A stretch of DNA of 64,000 bases from the NCBI GenBank assembly GCA_963082975.1, contig OY720347.1:32071398-32135397 (forward strand). The letters are read 5' to 3'. The notes beneath the pieces were generated by a model that made no database searches, was not told where the DNA came from, and worked only from the letters and a program-made list of their open reading frames with translations. Below are positions 37,482 through 49,810 of this stretch, piece by piece (within the stretch, counting starts at the first letter, position 1; every line of letters starts with the position of its first letter). The translations under genes were made by a program, and so were the position numbers. This DNA comes from Labia minor (taxonomy: Eukaryota; Arthropoda; Insecta; Dermaptera; Spongiphoridae).

Positions 37482-37934
37482 GGTGAAAAATTTCTATATT
37501 TAAAAAAGAAATATCGCGATCCAAATCTTAGCTTTGATACTTGTATCTCCCCGCCGACGTCACCTTTTCAGGCAATGTCCCTCCAAGATATTCCCTCACA
37601 GATGCATTCGCCTGGGAGCAGCATCTATGATCCCCAGGATTTTCCCTCACCTTCCCAATTCAGATCATCTCCTCGACAACCTCCTCCTTATCGAGCTCCA
37701 CCACCTGTGACTCCTCCATTAACCCAGGAAATCGGACTGCCTCCTCCACCTCCAAATCATCCCCATGCAATGTACAGTCCAACGGCTGGAGGATCTATGA
37801 TTAACCTCTCGATGGAGTCATCTCCTCCTGTGCCACCTCGTCGTAAAAGTTCCGATAAAATCAAAGTTGACAAGGAGAATCAAGATTCAAATAGCAAAAT
37901 GAAATCATTTGACGACGATAGCAGTCAAAAATCG
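37482..37934 (+). CDS. sowah: sowah exon 3: end of SOWAH domain and proline-rich linker
   Basis: 151 codons (residues 65-215), acceptor cttaattttag, donor tcg|gtgagt, phase 0 at both ends. The first residues, GEKFLYLKKKYRDP, finish the SOWAH domain. The rest is a low-complexity, Pro/Ser-rich linker. It carries a PPPY motif (131-134, WW-domain ligand type), a PPVPPR motif (179-184, class II SH3 ligand type) overlapping RRKSS (184-188, basophilic kinase type site), and a charged stretch (DKENQD...SFDDDSS) near the end. These motifs suggest an adaptor role; actual partners are not known from the sequence. Confidence 0.85.
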
Positions 37935-39505
37935 GTGAGTTATATTTAAATTAATTTTCATAAATTAATATTATCTATATTCACTCTTCAAAATTAAATT
38001 ATTATATGTATATTCTTTGATCAGTGCTAACAATAATAAAACACTTATGCCATAAATATTCTTCTAATCCCGCTTCATATATATAAAATTTAAAAGTAAA
38101 AGTAAATATATATATATATATGACTAAAGTAAAACAAGAATCAATTATTTAAATCTTTATAAAATATCTTTTATCCGATTTTTAATATTTTAAAATAATG
38201 CTACATATCACATAGATAAAAATTAAAAAAATCATTTATTATTATTATTATTATCACATCTTATATAATAATTAAAAAAATTCAAGTATCTGTATTTCAC
38301 ATAATTACACAATTTAGGTAAATATTTAAAATGGAAAATAAATCACCTTATATACAATATATATAAATTTTAATAAAGATCAATAAATTTAAATATTTGA
38401 CTATTCAAAAATAATATTCCTCTACTAATATGGATTTTTTTCGTGCAATCATATTTTTTACTTAAACTAAATATAATTATTATATTTTTAATCAAAGGAA
38501 TTTATAATAGTCAGAATTATATTATTTTTTTTACTTGACAATTAATAAAAAATATTTTAGAAATAAATAATTAGTGAGTAGTTCGGTCGTTATTATTTTT
38601 TATAATTTAAAATGGTTATAAAAAGTATTAACAAAAATTTCACTGAAATTCAACATTTTTGAAACAGGTTGATTTGATATTTTATTAATCGTTCGTTTAA
38701 TAAAAATATTCATTAATGATACTACTAAATAATAATATTAATCAAAAATTCTAATTAAATTTCCATCGATAATTGATCGAAATTAAATTATTTAAATTTA
38801 TTGTAAATATTATTAACAAGTTTTATTTAGTTAGTAATTATAATTAACTTTATTACAGTTTTTATAAATTCAAAATTTTAAATTATTAAATATTAATATC
38901 TTACTGATCTCCACTTAGTCGATAAAATGTTTCCCAACTATTTTAGTTTCATTACTTCTTGATTAGTTTAATCAGATTACCTAACCCGCCTTCAGATGTA
39001 AAATCAAACTCATTCTGTATATTGTTCTTTAAGATAACACAATCTGTAATCTGGATAATATATTTCGTTAACAATGGTTCGTAACAACCTGTAATTATAA
39101 AATTTGATTTTTGACATATCATTAGTTTATACATATAATTAGATGCTCACATTACATTTTAGAATTGACTAATATAGTCTTGCGAGTCAAGAACTGTTAT
39201 TTCAATTAGACACAAGCGGTTCTTTTAATTTACAATTTAATAAAAAAATTTTATTTTAACGTTATTTTAAATTTTTATTCTTTGGAAGTCAGTTTAATAG
39301 GGTATTTTTGCTTATTGAATTATATTAATTATACCTATGTATTCCTAAATTATTATTAAATAAATTGAAACTCTATATTAGTAATTGCTTTATTACTTAA
39401 TTGCAAAGATGGAATTTTAATTTAATTATATTATATATAGTTATAAGTGTTTTAATTTTTATTTTAATTTCTTGCTATTTTTTAAAATTTGGAATCTTAT
39501 TAATG
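37935..39505. other. sowah intron 3, first part
   Basis: A/T-rich intron with (AT)n and ATT runs. Nothing exon-like is seen. It continues past the hAT element to the exon 4 acceptor at 41032-41033. Confidence 0.6.
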
Positions 39506-39788
39506 CAGTGATTATCAACCACTGTGCCGCGGCACTTTTTCAAAAGTGTGCCGCGAGATTATCAAAATGTGCCGCCAAATTATTACAAACGTAAAGAGGC
39601 TCTTAAACATTTCCGACTTTTTTCTAAATTTTTTCAATTTGGTTCTAAACAAAAGGGGTAAACCGTTTTTGGGACCACTTTTTTTCAATATGGTAAACTT
39701 TGGTACACTTATCTTTTTCTTTGTGTGGCGCCAAATTTTTAAACCGTTAAAAGTGTGCCGCGGTAAAAAAAAAGGGTGAGAATCATTG
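39506..39788. mobile_element. hAT-type MITE in sowah intron 3
   Basis: A 283-bp element. The ends are cagtgattatcaaccactg and, inverted, caatgattctcaccc, the CA-G-GGTTCTCAACC-like terminus of hAT transposons. Inside, tgtgccgcggcac at the left is mirrored by gtgtgccgcggta at the right. Flanks are an 8-bp duplication, tattaatg (39498-39505) and tattaata (39789-39796), with one mismatch. The 77-codon frame inside (39546-39779) has no domain and is a by-product. Confidence 0.75.
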
Positions 39789-41033
39789 TATTAATATAAT
39801 ATAATCACTTTTTTGAACTAACTTTTCTTAACATGATATTTTTGTTCTTAAATTTTTTATATACTATCTATAAGAATATTTAACTATAAGTATATTTAAA
39901 ATTGGTCGTATAGTTTTATTGGATAAATCTTTGTTAAGTTTCATAGTTATATAAAATATCTTTGAAAAAATGATAAAAAATTTTCATTCTATTTCTTATA
40001 TTCTTGAAACTCTATCTAGATTGAATGTAAATTATTTTATCCTTGCTGATTAGAACGTAAGAATACAATAAAACTTGTTACGCTTCAACGAGTGCCTACG
40101 AGAAATAATTTAATTAATTTATATTATAATTATTATAAAAAATGAAATTATATATTTTTTTAAATTTTCTTTCATTTTGTTTTTTCTATTTATTTTTTTT
40201 CTTGTTTGTATTACTTTCATTTTTTTGAAATCCTCAGTTAATATTCATAATCTACCTATATAATCTTTATTTATCGTTATTTAATCGAGCCAAAAATTTT
40301 AAAATGTAGTATAGAATCCAAAGAGTTTTTGAATCTGAAAAAATAAACATTTATGAAAATTAATTTGAGTATATTTGTCTGAATGTCTATCTGTCCGTCT
40401 GAAATTTATTCTAACAATTGGTATTTACACTGTAACTGTTTATTATTTTTTCATTTATTATGTTTGTTTTTTCATTTGTTTATTAATATAAATAACAAAT
40501 AAATCTACTAAATTTCTAAAATTAATAATTAATAATTCCTAATAATTAATACACAAATTTAATTCTAAAAATAATTTACACTGTTTTTTAGTAATAATCC
40601 TCTACTTAGGTAATTAAGAAATTTTAAATTAAATTTATTTAAAAAAAAATAAACCTTTAGAAATTTTCATTTGTCTATAGGATATTTTTGATGTTTTTGT
40701 GAGGTTTATATTCATATTTAGAAAGAAAATAAATTAGGAATTGAACAAAATCGAATTTAATCTATGAATATACGTATATAAATAATATATATGAATATTA
40801 TTATATCAATTGGAAAAACAAACGAGATTTCATTATCCCAATAAATAATTTATTTTTTCACAATAGCACCAATATTTTATTTTACATTCATTCGATTTAT
40901 TTAATATTAATCATACCTATATAAAGAATAATTAACATTTAATATGCATTTTCCTTTTAATTTAATTATTTTATGTTATTTTTGTTTTATTTTTGTTTAT
41001 TTTCTTTTCTTTTTTTTCTTTTTATTTTATTAG
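39789..41033. other. sowah intron 3, last part
   Basis: A/T-rich intron. A short 'ctatctgtccgtctg' near 40386-40400 may be a relic of a GTCY-type repeat. The T-rich tract before 41032 is the exon 4 polypyrimidine tract. Confidence 0.55.
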
Positions 41034-41162
41034 GATGTATCTAAATCAGATGAGCCACCAATAAGTGTTAAGGAGCGTTTAATCAAATTTAATCGTCTTC
41101 TTTCTGAAAGTGAACTTCCTAAAATCCAAGGTACAACGAACCAAAAGAAAAAAGGAGAGAAG
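41034..41162 (+). CDS. sowah: sowah exon 4
   Basis: 43 codons (residues 216-258) between ttttattag and aag|gtatga, phase 0 at both ends. It contains PPISVKERLIKFNRLLSESE (residues 223-242), the conserved short motif (VKER...FNR) found between the SOWAH domain and the ankyrin repeats in the family, followed by a Lys-rich segment. The open frame running on past the donor into the intron (to 41613) is read-through and not part of the protein. Confidence 0.8.
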
Positions 41163-41379
41163 GTATGACCTTTTAAGTTATTTTTCTATTCTTTTTTTTT
41201 TAATTTTATGTTTATTTTATATTTTTTTATTATTTATTTTTATTAAACTACTTGTTTGTCTAAGTTGGTTTCGCGGATATGAATCAGACAGGATTTCTCA
41301 TAATTTCTATTTTTTTTTTTTCATATTATATACATTCTTTTTCTTTACAACTCAATGTAAAAAGCTAAATGTCATATAT
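41163..41379. other. Start of the 21.3-kb sowah intron 4
   Basis: T-rich intronic sequence. Intron 4 runs from 41163 to 62464; its contents are listed as separate entries. Confidence 0.6.
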
Positions 41380-41900
41380 ATGTTTGTTTATAAACAATTA
41401 ATTAGGCTTGAACTGTACAGGTGGGAGATATGTCTCCGTTATGACTTTAAAACATGCATAACAATTCAATTGACGTTCATGATTCACTATGAAGTCAAGT
41501 CCAAACGAATATTGTATGCTAATCGGAGGAACTTTAGAGAAAGCAAGCAACTCGTCAAGAAAGGAGATAGGAGATTTTATCAGGATCTCTCGAAGCTGGC
41601 TACGAGCTATTAACCAAATCAATCTGAAAACGAGACAGGCCGAGGGAGCATAAAGGTGCAGGGCAGAGGGGGACCATCCAAGATGCAATAGAAACGATTG
41701 TAAAGTAATTTGTGTTCACAGCAGGGAAAAGCAAACATTCGAACACGTGACGTAAGGGAGGGGCGAAAGAAAAAACACTCTAGGCTAAATGTGATAATAA
41801 AAAAAAAAAAAAAAAAGAAATTGAAAATAAAAAAAATAAATATTATTGAATGACTGGTCACATTCCCTTGCGCAGGGTCATTAGTCAAATGGATGACTGG
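41380..41900. other. GC-raised block with an E-box/CRE composite
   Basis: Non-repetitive DNA near the start of sowah intron 4. It holds cacgtgacgtaag (41746-41758), an E-box CACGTG overlapping TGACGTAAG, an ATF/CREB-like site. Open frames on both strands lack domains. A poly-A run (41799-41816) follows. Candidate intronic enhancer. Confidence 0.3.
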
Positions 41901-42403
41901 AGCTGAGCAGAGTTCTATTCCCCCGTATTTGAAATATCATGAGTAATAAATCTATTACGACTATTCGTAGATAAAATCCCATGTTGCTTTTCTCAACTCT
42001 TCCGAAGAATTAGAAGAAATTGGCAAACCCATATATCTATATATGAGTACATTATAAAATTTAAATTATATATTTATATTTCTTGAATTCATCAATAGGT
42101 TTTTCATTCTTATTCACAAAGAGATTTCCAAAATTTAACCAAAAATATCTATTTTTTACATTAAAATTTTTGGAAACAAATATTTAAATATTTTATCATT
42201 TTAATATATTTCCTTTTGTACTGTTTATTATTATATTCATTATTAATAAAACCGAATTAATAATTAACAACAAAAGTAAAATTTAACTATTCTTTAGATC
42301 TCAATCACTGTTCAGGGTGCTCTGGCAATGCACTACCATTTTTATTTGTACACTGTTTGTCTGTGTGCTTTTATTTATTCTAATCAATTTAAATTTACTT
42401 GTT
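41901..42403. other. AT-rich intronic spacer
   Basis: Nothing recognised apart from short A/T tracts. Confidence 0.45.
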
Positions 42404-42658
42404 CAGTGATGTATTGGTAAAATAAGAAGTATAGTAGGAGTAAAAAATAGTCCTATTTTTACTAAACTATTTTTTCCCATATAATTTTTTATTTTTTCTT
42501 ATTCTTACTATACAAAATATTTACAACACAAAAAAAGAAATTGTAACAGTAGATTTAAGTGGGAGTTGTCGGGATATGAAAAAATACTGGAACGCGTTCC
42601 GGTTCTGAAAAAAGGTAAGGGACATCGTTCCCCCCGTTCCCCTCCCAATACACCACTG
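42404..42658. mobile_element. Probable hAT-type MITE
   Basis: The ends cagtgatgtattgg (42404-42417) and ccaatacaccactg (42645-42658) are inverse to each other with one mismatch. Sub-ends also pair loosely (taagaagtatagtagg with ttcttactata). The flanks share only cttgt, so the 8-bp duplication expected for hAT is degraded. No coding frame. Confidence 0.5.
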
Positions 42659-43021
42659 CTTGTATCGATCAATATATTGTATATATTGCAATAAAACAAT
42701 TTTAAAATAATGAAACTAAAAATGTTTTTAAATTTAAAATATTTTTATTGTTATTAGACATTGGGACCAAAGTTTAAACTTTATATTTATATTATTTATA
42801 GATTTATTAATTACTCTTATTTTTTTGTAAGTTTAATTAAAACACAAGTTAGATTCCTTGTCCTTAAATTTGGCTGACACTCATCCTGGAAATTGAGCTC
42901 TCTATTAATCTAGGTTAATACTATATGTATCATACTTAATACGAAGAAGCCAAAAATAGGAACGCTTCTAAAGACGAGGAGTTTTTTAAATGTGGAATCA
43001 GTATACTACCTGAAAAATTCG

Positions 43022-43624
43022 AAACCGACCGACGGTTTGAAATAAATTAATTTTCAGCAATTTCAAATAATTCCAAATAATTTAAAGGTATCAAATGCAA
43101 TAAAAACAGATATGGATATAACAAATATTTTTCATTTTATTTTATTTATAATATATAAGTAGAAGCTGGCTGTGACGTCATGAAGGGCTGGGTAACGACA
43201 TATAATTTTAAATTAAGAAGAAACTAATGAAGATGATTTTTCCCGAGGATAAAACCAATACAAATTGCATGATTCGCGGAGATATGTAAAAAATCTCCAC
43301 ATGTGAAATTTGGTGTGAAAATAACCCTTCCCTTCCTATCGTCGATCGCTAATACTACCACTTCCGGTTTCCGGATTTGCACCAAAAGTTGATCAATTCA
43401 TCAAACTGATGCATTAAGTAAATATACCAAATTTTATCAAAATCAGTTGAGTCGTTCAAGCTGTACTCATCTATACGAACACACAGAGGACAGACGTACG
43501 GAGGGACAGACATCATGCTAAAAATACTTTTTTCTGTTAATAAAATGTATGATTCGTGGAGATATGTCAAAATCTCCACATGTGAAATTTGGTGTTAAAA
43601 CAATACCTCCCTTACTCGGTCGGT
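43022..43624 (-). mobile_element. Helentron-like element, family A copy 3
   Basis: Read on -, the unit starts at the tttttaccgaccg end (43624) and ends at accgaccgacgg (43035 to 43024), so both subterminal repeats are present. The microsatellite is short (43482-43507). One TGACGTCA remains (43173-43180); the second site is mutated to taacgaca (43193-43200), again 20 bp away. The terminal hairpin beyond 43022 is lost. The frame at 43355-43579 is a by-product. Confidence 0.65.
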
Positions 43625-44635
43625 AAAAATTTCAAATATTTGTTCTATTTCTGGGTCAAATCGAAAATATTTCAAAAGACTGTTTCAATGCCATCCAAAG
43701 GGAAATAATAAACTGATGTTTAATCACCATATTTCTTTTTATATGATCCGTTATAATTAATTAATTTTATAATCATTTCTTATGAATTATTAAAATCAAT
43801 TAAGTTTTAATATCAAAAATAGCTTTATGCAAATATAAATAAAATCAAAATCTTAATCTTCTTATTATATAATAAATTTTAATCAAGCTTTTTTAAATTG
43901 AAGGTTAATATTTTTTACTTCAATTCAGTTTAATTGTGAATATAATTTAATTTTTTTTTCTTTAATTTAATGGAACTATATATTTAATTTAAGACTATCT
44001 CAAAAATTATGTAGTTTTTTTAATTAATTCAAACTTCAATTCTCTTATTTATATAATTCAATTTCAACATACATGTCACATATCCTTTATATCATTTGTG
44101 ATGGGTTTTGATTAAATTCAAATCCAATCAAATGAAAGCTTCTTTATTTTATCATGTTCATATTTTCGTATTTTCTATCTCGCCTTTTTCAAATTTGCTC
44201 GCAATACATACAACAGCTTGATTTAAAATAACTTTCCTATCCATTATCGATGAGGATTGAATTCATTATAAACTATTTCAGTGACATGTCACGGTACATT
44301 TCCTATTTATTTGCATCTATTCCAAATGCTATTGTTCTAAAACATAAATTAATTTTTGTTTAAGTGAAATTTTGTGTTGGACATAAATTTAACATTAGTA
44401 ATCCCTATTGATGCAAAATGTTAAGTACAATCTAGTAAAATGAATAACTATCATCATCATTATTATCACGATCATCATTGGTTATAGTCATATAATATTG
44501 AAATAAAACGATTCATTGTTAAGAGGAAACTTAGCATTATTTCTATATTGATATAATGGTCTTGGATTAATTCACTGTTTCTAATTATATGTATCTAGCT
44601 TTCCTTTCAGTTTGATTAAATGGAAATGTGAAGTT
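43625..44635. other. AT-rich intronic spacer
   Basis: A/T-rich with no exon or repeat recognised. Confidence 0.45.
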
Positions 44636-44950
44636 TGTTTATCTAAGAGAAGAGGGACGCTATGAAATTTGGGCGATCACCTAACCAACCAATTGGAAAT
44701 ATTAAAATCGCTTTTTCACTGGGGATTGACTAAGCAAATATTTCTTTAACGATTTATCGCAGTCCATTTTAATAATAATCCATTGATAGTCCATTAATTA
44801 AATATATCACTTATTGTATTTATCTGAAACGGAAGATTGTAAGCGCAGCAGGATGCGGACACCCATGGCGCCTGAAGCACCACGTGACTCCACAAGATGC
44901 ATATCACACTTCGGACATTAAAATACCTGCTCTTCAAATTGGTTCCTATA
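44636..44950. other. GC-raised intronic patch
   Basis: Patches at 44640-44720 and 44825-44900 are G/C-raised, the second with ccatggcgcctgaagcacca and cacgtgac (44880-44887). They are unique in the window. No exon is supported. Confidence 0.25.
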
Positions 44951-45559
44951 ATTGATATGAAATATAGCACAGTAATTGTCTTCTTGCGAGATAAGAAAAG
45001 TCCAATGAAAAGAATAAAGATCATTTGGAAAAAGTTTTTTTTAGTTTATAGCAGCAATATACCATAATACCATATGGAAATATTTAGATTTTTTTCATTT
45101 TAAAATATATTCGGATTAAGCTATAAAGTTTATTTACTCTTCGAATCCTAATAATTTAGTTTAAAATATATAAAATTACTAGATTTATGACAGTTAAAAA
45201 TGTAAAGTTCTCAAAACCTACAGAACTTTTTATCATAAATTTTAAGACAAAAATATGTTTGTTTATATATGTATTTCCCTAGAAAAATAATTCTCAGATA
45301 AATCTAAGTAAATAAATAAAACTACGTCATTGATCTGAATAAAAATCTAACAATCTGATTTAATAAATTTCAAATAAAATGAAATTTCATAAGTGTCAAT
45401 GATATTATTCAAATATTTTTCTCAAGTACTCGATCTTCTTTATTTTGATTTGTGATAAAATGATTATGTTTATAAATAATTTTCTTTTAAAACAAAGGAC
45501 AATTAAATTCCATCCATCTTATAGAATAACTGATCAATCGTCTGTTTGAAAATTAAACG

Positions 45560-46260
45560 TCTCTAAAATCCATTTGCTATAACTGAAAATCTTTTTCCCT
45601 CCACGAGTCCTTTGTATAACTGAAATCAGGACTAGCATGTCGTACAAAGAAGTTGTTCCGATCATTCACTTGATGTGTCTGCTAGAACTCTTTGAAATGT
45701 CAGCCTGACTGAATCGACTGTCTACCAGATAATAACAATTCGTGTACAAACACTGACCTTTCGCACTTGCAGTCCAATTCATTTGTCATGAAGAATGCCG
45801 AGTCACTGGGTCTTTTTAATCTGAATTCTACTGTTGTAGTGTTTTAATAATTTAGAAACAGCATTTTTGGACAGAGGCAAGTTTTGATTGAAATCCCAAG
45901 GCATCTTTCGCCGCTGGGCTTTGAGCTTGTTAGGTCGTCTGCACTACAGTGATTTGGTCGCGTGTTCCTACTTGAACCTCCCCCTCATTGACTTGATCTA
46001 ATTATACAAAAGCTTTAGGGATGCAAAAGGTTGGGAATCAGAGGGTCTTCTTGAATCTTCTTGAATAAAGCATGATGGTGAGGTCGCGACGCAAGCCAAA
46101 ATGCCCTTGGGCAGGATGTCGACCGTATAAGTCCTCGTGAAGGGTGAAGAGGGGATATTTGATGTGGAAAGAGACTTTGGTTTTGCCCTGAGCGATTTAT
46201 CCACCTCGGTTTCTGTACCACCCTCCTCTCCTGGTTTCGCCCACTGGGCGCTTAATTAGT
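45560..46260. other. Long GC-raised single-copy intronic block
   Basis: About 0.7 kb of mixed-composition, non-repetitive DNA, unlike the A/T-rich intron around it. Two overlapping short - strand frames (45998-46221) have no domains, and the two frames conflict. It joins the promoter-like segment at 46261-46360. It could be an enhancer cluster or exons of a non-coding transcript. Confidence 0.3.
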
Positions 46261-46370
46261 GCGGTCGTGAAGTTACGCCCCGTAACCAATCATGAGCCAC
46301 AACGGCGCATGCACAGTTGCCGTGGCTACATGCACTCTCTCCAATTTCAGATTCCACCCTTGCTTGCTTT
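46261..46370. promoter_or_regulatory. Promoter-like segment with NRF1-type and CCAAT motifs
   Basis: It contains gcgcatgcac (46305-46314), a near-perfect NRF1/Ewg half-palindrome (consensus YGCGCATGCGCR), and a CCAAT box (ccaat, 46286-46290) about 15 bp before it, in CpG-richer DNA. In animals this combination marks promoters. It could drive an internal sowah isoform or an unannotated transcript. No TATA box or initiator was assigned. Confidence 0.3.
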
Positions 46371-47414
46371 TCAAAGACACCGGATTAACTATATTTGCCC
46401 TAAATCCTGGAATATTAATTAAATATTTCAGCAAAAATTTAAAAAAATATACTATAAAATAAATTATACTAATAGTTGTATTTTCTTCAATTCTCTTAAA
46501 GATAATTATATAGTATACACATTCCATCATTCATTCATTATTGATATTATTTATATATAGGATAAAGATGTTTTCTCTCTGTAACGGTGTTTCATTGGAC
46601 CCTGTCCGGGATTAGTAAAAAAAAAATTCAATGAACCTTTTAATCCATTCGAATTATTCTTTTAAAATGAAAATGACATCTGGTATTTAATAAACAAATA
46701 TAAAAACAAATTGCATAAATTAATTAAGCACGTGTCTAATTAAATCTCAAAATTGATTTATTAATTACATCTCATCTTGTTAAACCACTAAAAAAAATCA
46801 TATTTTTTTCTGCCTTTATTTATTCATGTTAGAGAAGTTTTATTCAGAGATTTAATTTTTTACGTTGTTAACATTAATTTTACCAAGGAATATTCGTGCT
46901 CGTGTCCTATTTGCGCCCAGCCGACAGCTTCTTCCCTACAATGATAAATTTATTACTTAAAAATACACTAGGTCACTTAATTTAACTTGACAGCCTATCA
47001 CCAAACTCAAAAACCTCTTTTTATACTGGTTATTTATTATTATTTTAATTTTTTTCTAAAAAAAAAATTATTAAATTTATTTTTTTAATCATCAATTCAT
47101 TTAATTATTATTATTTGTTGTTATTTTTTTTTGTTAGATTTATTTTAAATAGATTTTATATTTTGAATTCATTAATATTAATATTAATTAAAATGATTTT
47201 TATCATATTATGTTGATATAAATAAATTTAAAAAATATAATATTTTGTTCAGTTTTTAGTAGGTTTATATAAGACTTTTTGATAATATCAAATATAATAT
47301 GTTAATGATCTGCACTAGTATGTAATCAAATATTTAAAAATTGTCTGCATCTAAAATAGAAATCAACAATAGGATGTTTAATTGAACATTTATAAACAGA
47401 AAAATACTTGTGAA
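46371..47414. other. AT-rich intronic spacer
   Basis: Nothing exon-like is seen. Confidence 0.45.
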
Positions 47415-47500
47415 TAAATAGCTTAGCTTAATGAATAGAACATCCCTTCCTGAGCCGAATTCACAGTGATGTAGATTCGATCCAGCATTGGATATCTGGT
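47415..47500 (+). repeat. Degenerate tRNA-like sequence (SINE head or tRNA relic)
   Basis: The string tagcttaatgaatagaaca (47425-47443) resembles box A and its following loop, and agattcgatcc (47473-47483) is a good box B, spaced as in a tRNA-derived SINE head. The arms do not pair into an intact cloverleaf. No tail or target duplication was found. Confidence 0.45.
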
Positions 47501-47948
47501 CAATAGTCATTAGTTTAATTAAACATTAGGGTCTTGATAATTTAGGGTGTATTTATATATGTTTTATTATATTATGGTTTTATATTATACATATAATATT
47601 TTTTAATTCAATTAATTATACTATATAACAAATTGTATAACATATTAAAACATAGTAAATTGTTTTATTTATTATATATTTATTTTCTATTAAAAGAAAT
47701 CAATTTTGAATTATCTTTGAATATGGTCAACTTTTGACCAACATTTTACAATCTATATTATTTTCAAGGTATACATATATTCGAATATATTTTAAAATTT
47801 TGTTCGTTAAAATTGACCCCACTCATGAAGACTGATTTTCTTTCATTGAAAATAAATAAATAATAAATAAAATAATGTGTTTTGATATGTTATAAAATGA
47901 TTTACAAGATATATATTTTTAATATATTTTATGAAGAATTGTCAATAA

Positions 47949-47984
<36 letters not shown>

Positions 47985-48165
47985 TTTATGCTAATTAATC
48001 TAATTATATAAAATCTTTAATTCTAATTTTTACAAATGGATAAATAAAATATAACAAAATTAAGGCCAATTTAATTAAAAAAAATTCTTTGATACAATAA
48101 CATTATTTCTGCTTATAAATATCGGAAGTATAAACGCAACTTATAATTATAGGTAAAAAATAAAC

Positions 48166-48210
<45 letters not shown>

Positions 48211-48429
48211 GAATTGAATAAATGAATATTATTAATAATTTTTTTTTAATGAATTAAAATTTCATTTAATATAAGTGTATATTAAAATAGTATGTTAATA
48301 TGTAAGTAGGTAGTTAATAAGTAGGTTTAACTGGTATAAACTTATTTCTAAAATTATATATATATATATATATAAAATATTTGCTTCTTTGAACCTTTAT
48401 ATCTATTATTAGTTGATTGAATAATTAAT
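47501..48429. other. AT-rich intronic spacer with microsatellites
   Basis: It holds an (ATT)n run at 47949-47982 and (AT)n runs at 48171-48208 and 48358-48373. No gene is seen. Confidence 0.5.
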
Positions 48430-49090
48430 GGAATGTGTCAGTGGACTCATTAAAACAAAACAGTCACTCTATATATAATAGATTTGAAAAGCTCATTATT
48501 TTCCCTTTGAATCTCTTAAGAATAGCCTCCTTGATTAGTACGATTAATTTTTCTTCCACCCTTTCTATTCGATTTCAGCTAACTACTCCTTGTGAAGTTT
48601 GGAATTCTTCCCACGGCACGTGGCATTCATTATTCCCCTTTACTATAAAAAAAGATCAGAATGCATTATAAATTCGCCACGGGCCTTTTTCGATTGGATA
48701 CATTATATGTAAACAAAAAAAAAATATTTTTAAATAATATATATATATATATATATATATGTGTATATAAAAACGAGTCTCTGCTCTTGGACTTGATTGT
48801 GGGCGAGGGAGGTCCTGACACTTTATTTTAACGAGTTAAATGTCACACGCAAAAGTGGCCCTAATGATATAACATGTCATCGCTCTTATTTGAAAGCTAT
48901 TCGTCAGGCAAGCGCGTGCGTGTCAACCACAGACTCACCGCCCCTGCTATTTTGTATTGAGCCCTTTTTACCCCCACTTCCGATGTGCTTCACTCTACTC
49001 ATGCTAATGGATGGCTTAAATTTGCAGAATGATATCCATACGATATATAAGTACTTTTTTCAACGATGTCATGTTGTTATTCTTTAATAA
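48430..49090. other. GC-raised intronic block
   Basis: Two patches: 48430-48700 with ggcacgtggc (48614-48623, an E-box), and 48780-49030 with aagcgcgtgcgtgtc. An (AT)n run at 48739-48762 lies between them. Both are unique in the window; short open frames lack domains. Candidate regulatory DNA. Confidence 0.28.
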
Positions 49091-49528
49091 ATTGCCTCTG
49101 TATAAAACATCAACAATTATTTCCATAAATCTATAAAATAATTTTTTTTTATTATCATTATTCGTATTATTATTAACATCAGTTGTATTTTTGAAAATCT
49201 TGGATGAAGGAATAAATTTTGCATAAGTATATAATGGGTCAACGAGTCATCATAATATCATATATTTGAGTTAGAATTTATATAATTTTTGATTTATCTA
49301 AAAAAGAGAGTACAATCAAGAGTTTTTAAGAGTACAAAGATACATGATGAGTCATTATTTTTGCTGGAAAACATTCTACCTTTATTTATTTATTTTTTTA
49401 TTTTTATTTTTTTTTTACACTCGCAAAAATAAATAAATAAATCTATTCAAAGCCTTTCTAATATACAATAGATGCATTAAATTATATACTTAATTAAATT
49501 AGAATTTAAATTAAAATTTAAATATAAC
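49091..49528. other. AT-rich intronic spacer
   Basis: Nothing recognised. Its last 13 bases are the SINE target duplication. Confidence 0.45.
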
Positions 49529-49797
49529 AAGGCACCACAAGATGTGAGGTTAGCATAGCTGCCTCACATTCTCGTGGTCCCGGGTTTAAGTCCCGGGCTT
49601 AGAAAAGAAATTTCTCTAGCTGGGGTCTAAGGGACGGGTCAACCCAGCCTCCGGGATCAAAATTAATTATGATAAAAGGTAGCGCCTCCAATCAAGAAAA
49701 TCAAGATAGAGGTTGATAGGACCCCTAATTGATATAACCGACTTGATAGGCGTTATCCTTCTGTAGGACGTTCAAAAGTCAGAGGTTTTTTTTATTT
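49529..49797 (+). repeat. tRNA-derived SINE, copy 2, in sowah intron 4
   Basis: Homologous to the SINE at 5378-5681 along its length. The box B-like motif ggtttaagtcc is at 49583-49593. The tail is T-rich (49786-49797). It is flanked by an exact 13-bp duplication, atttaaatataac, at 49516-49528 and 49798-49810, which shows insertion by target-primed reverse transcription. It is in the same orientation as sowah. Confidence 0.9.
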
Positions 49798-49810
49798 ATT
49801 TAAATATAAC

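Noticed and set aside
41110..41613. 167-codon + frame after sowah exon 4
   Set aside because: It overlaps the last part of exon 4 in another frame and runs through the intron donor into T-rich intron sequence; no domain.
45998..46221. Overlapping 68-codon - strand frames
   Set aside because: Two frames of the same length overlap and contradict each other; composition, not coding, explains them.
47415..47500. Functional tRNA gene
   Set aside because: Box A and box B are recognisable but the acceptor and anticodon arms do not pair; more likely a SINE head or relic.
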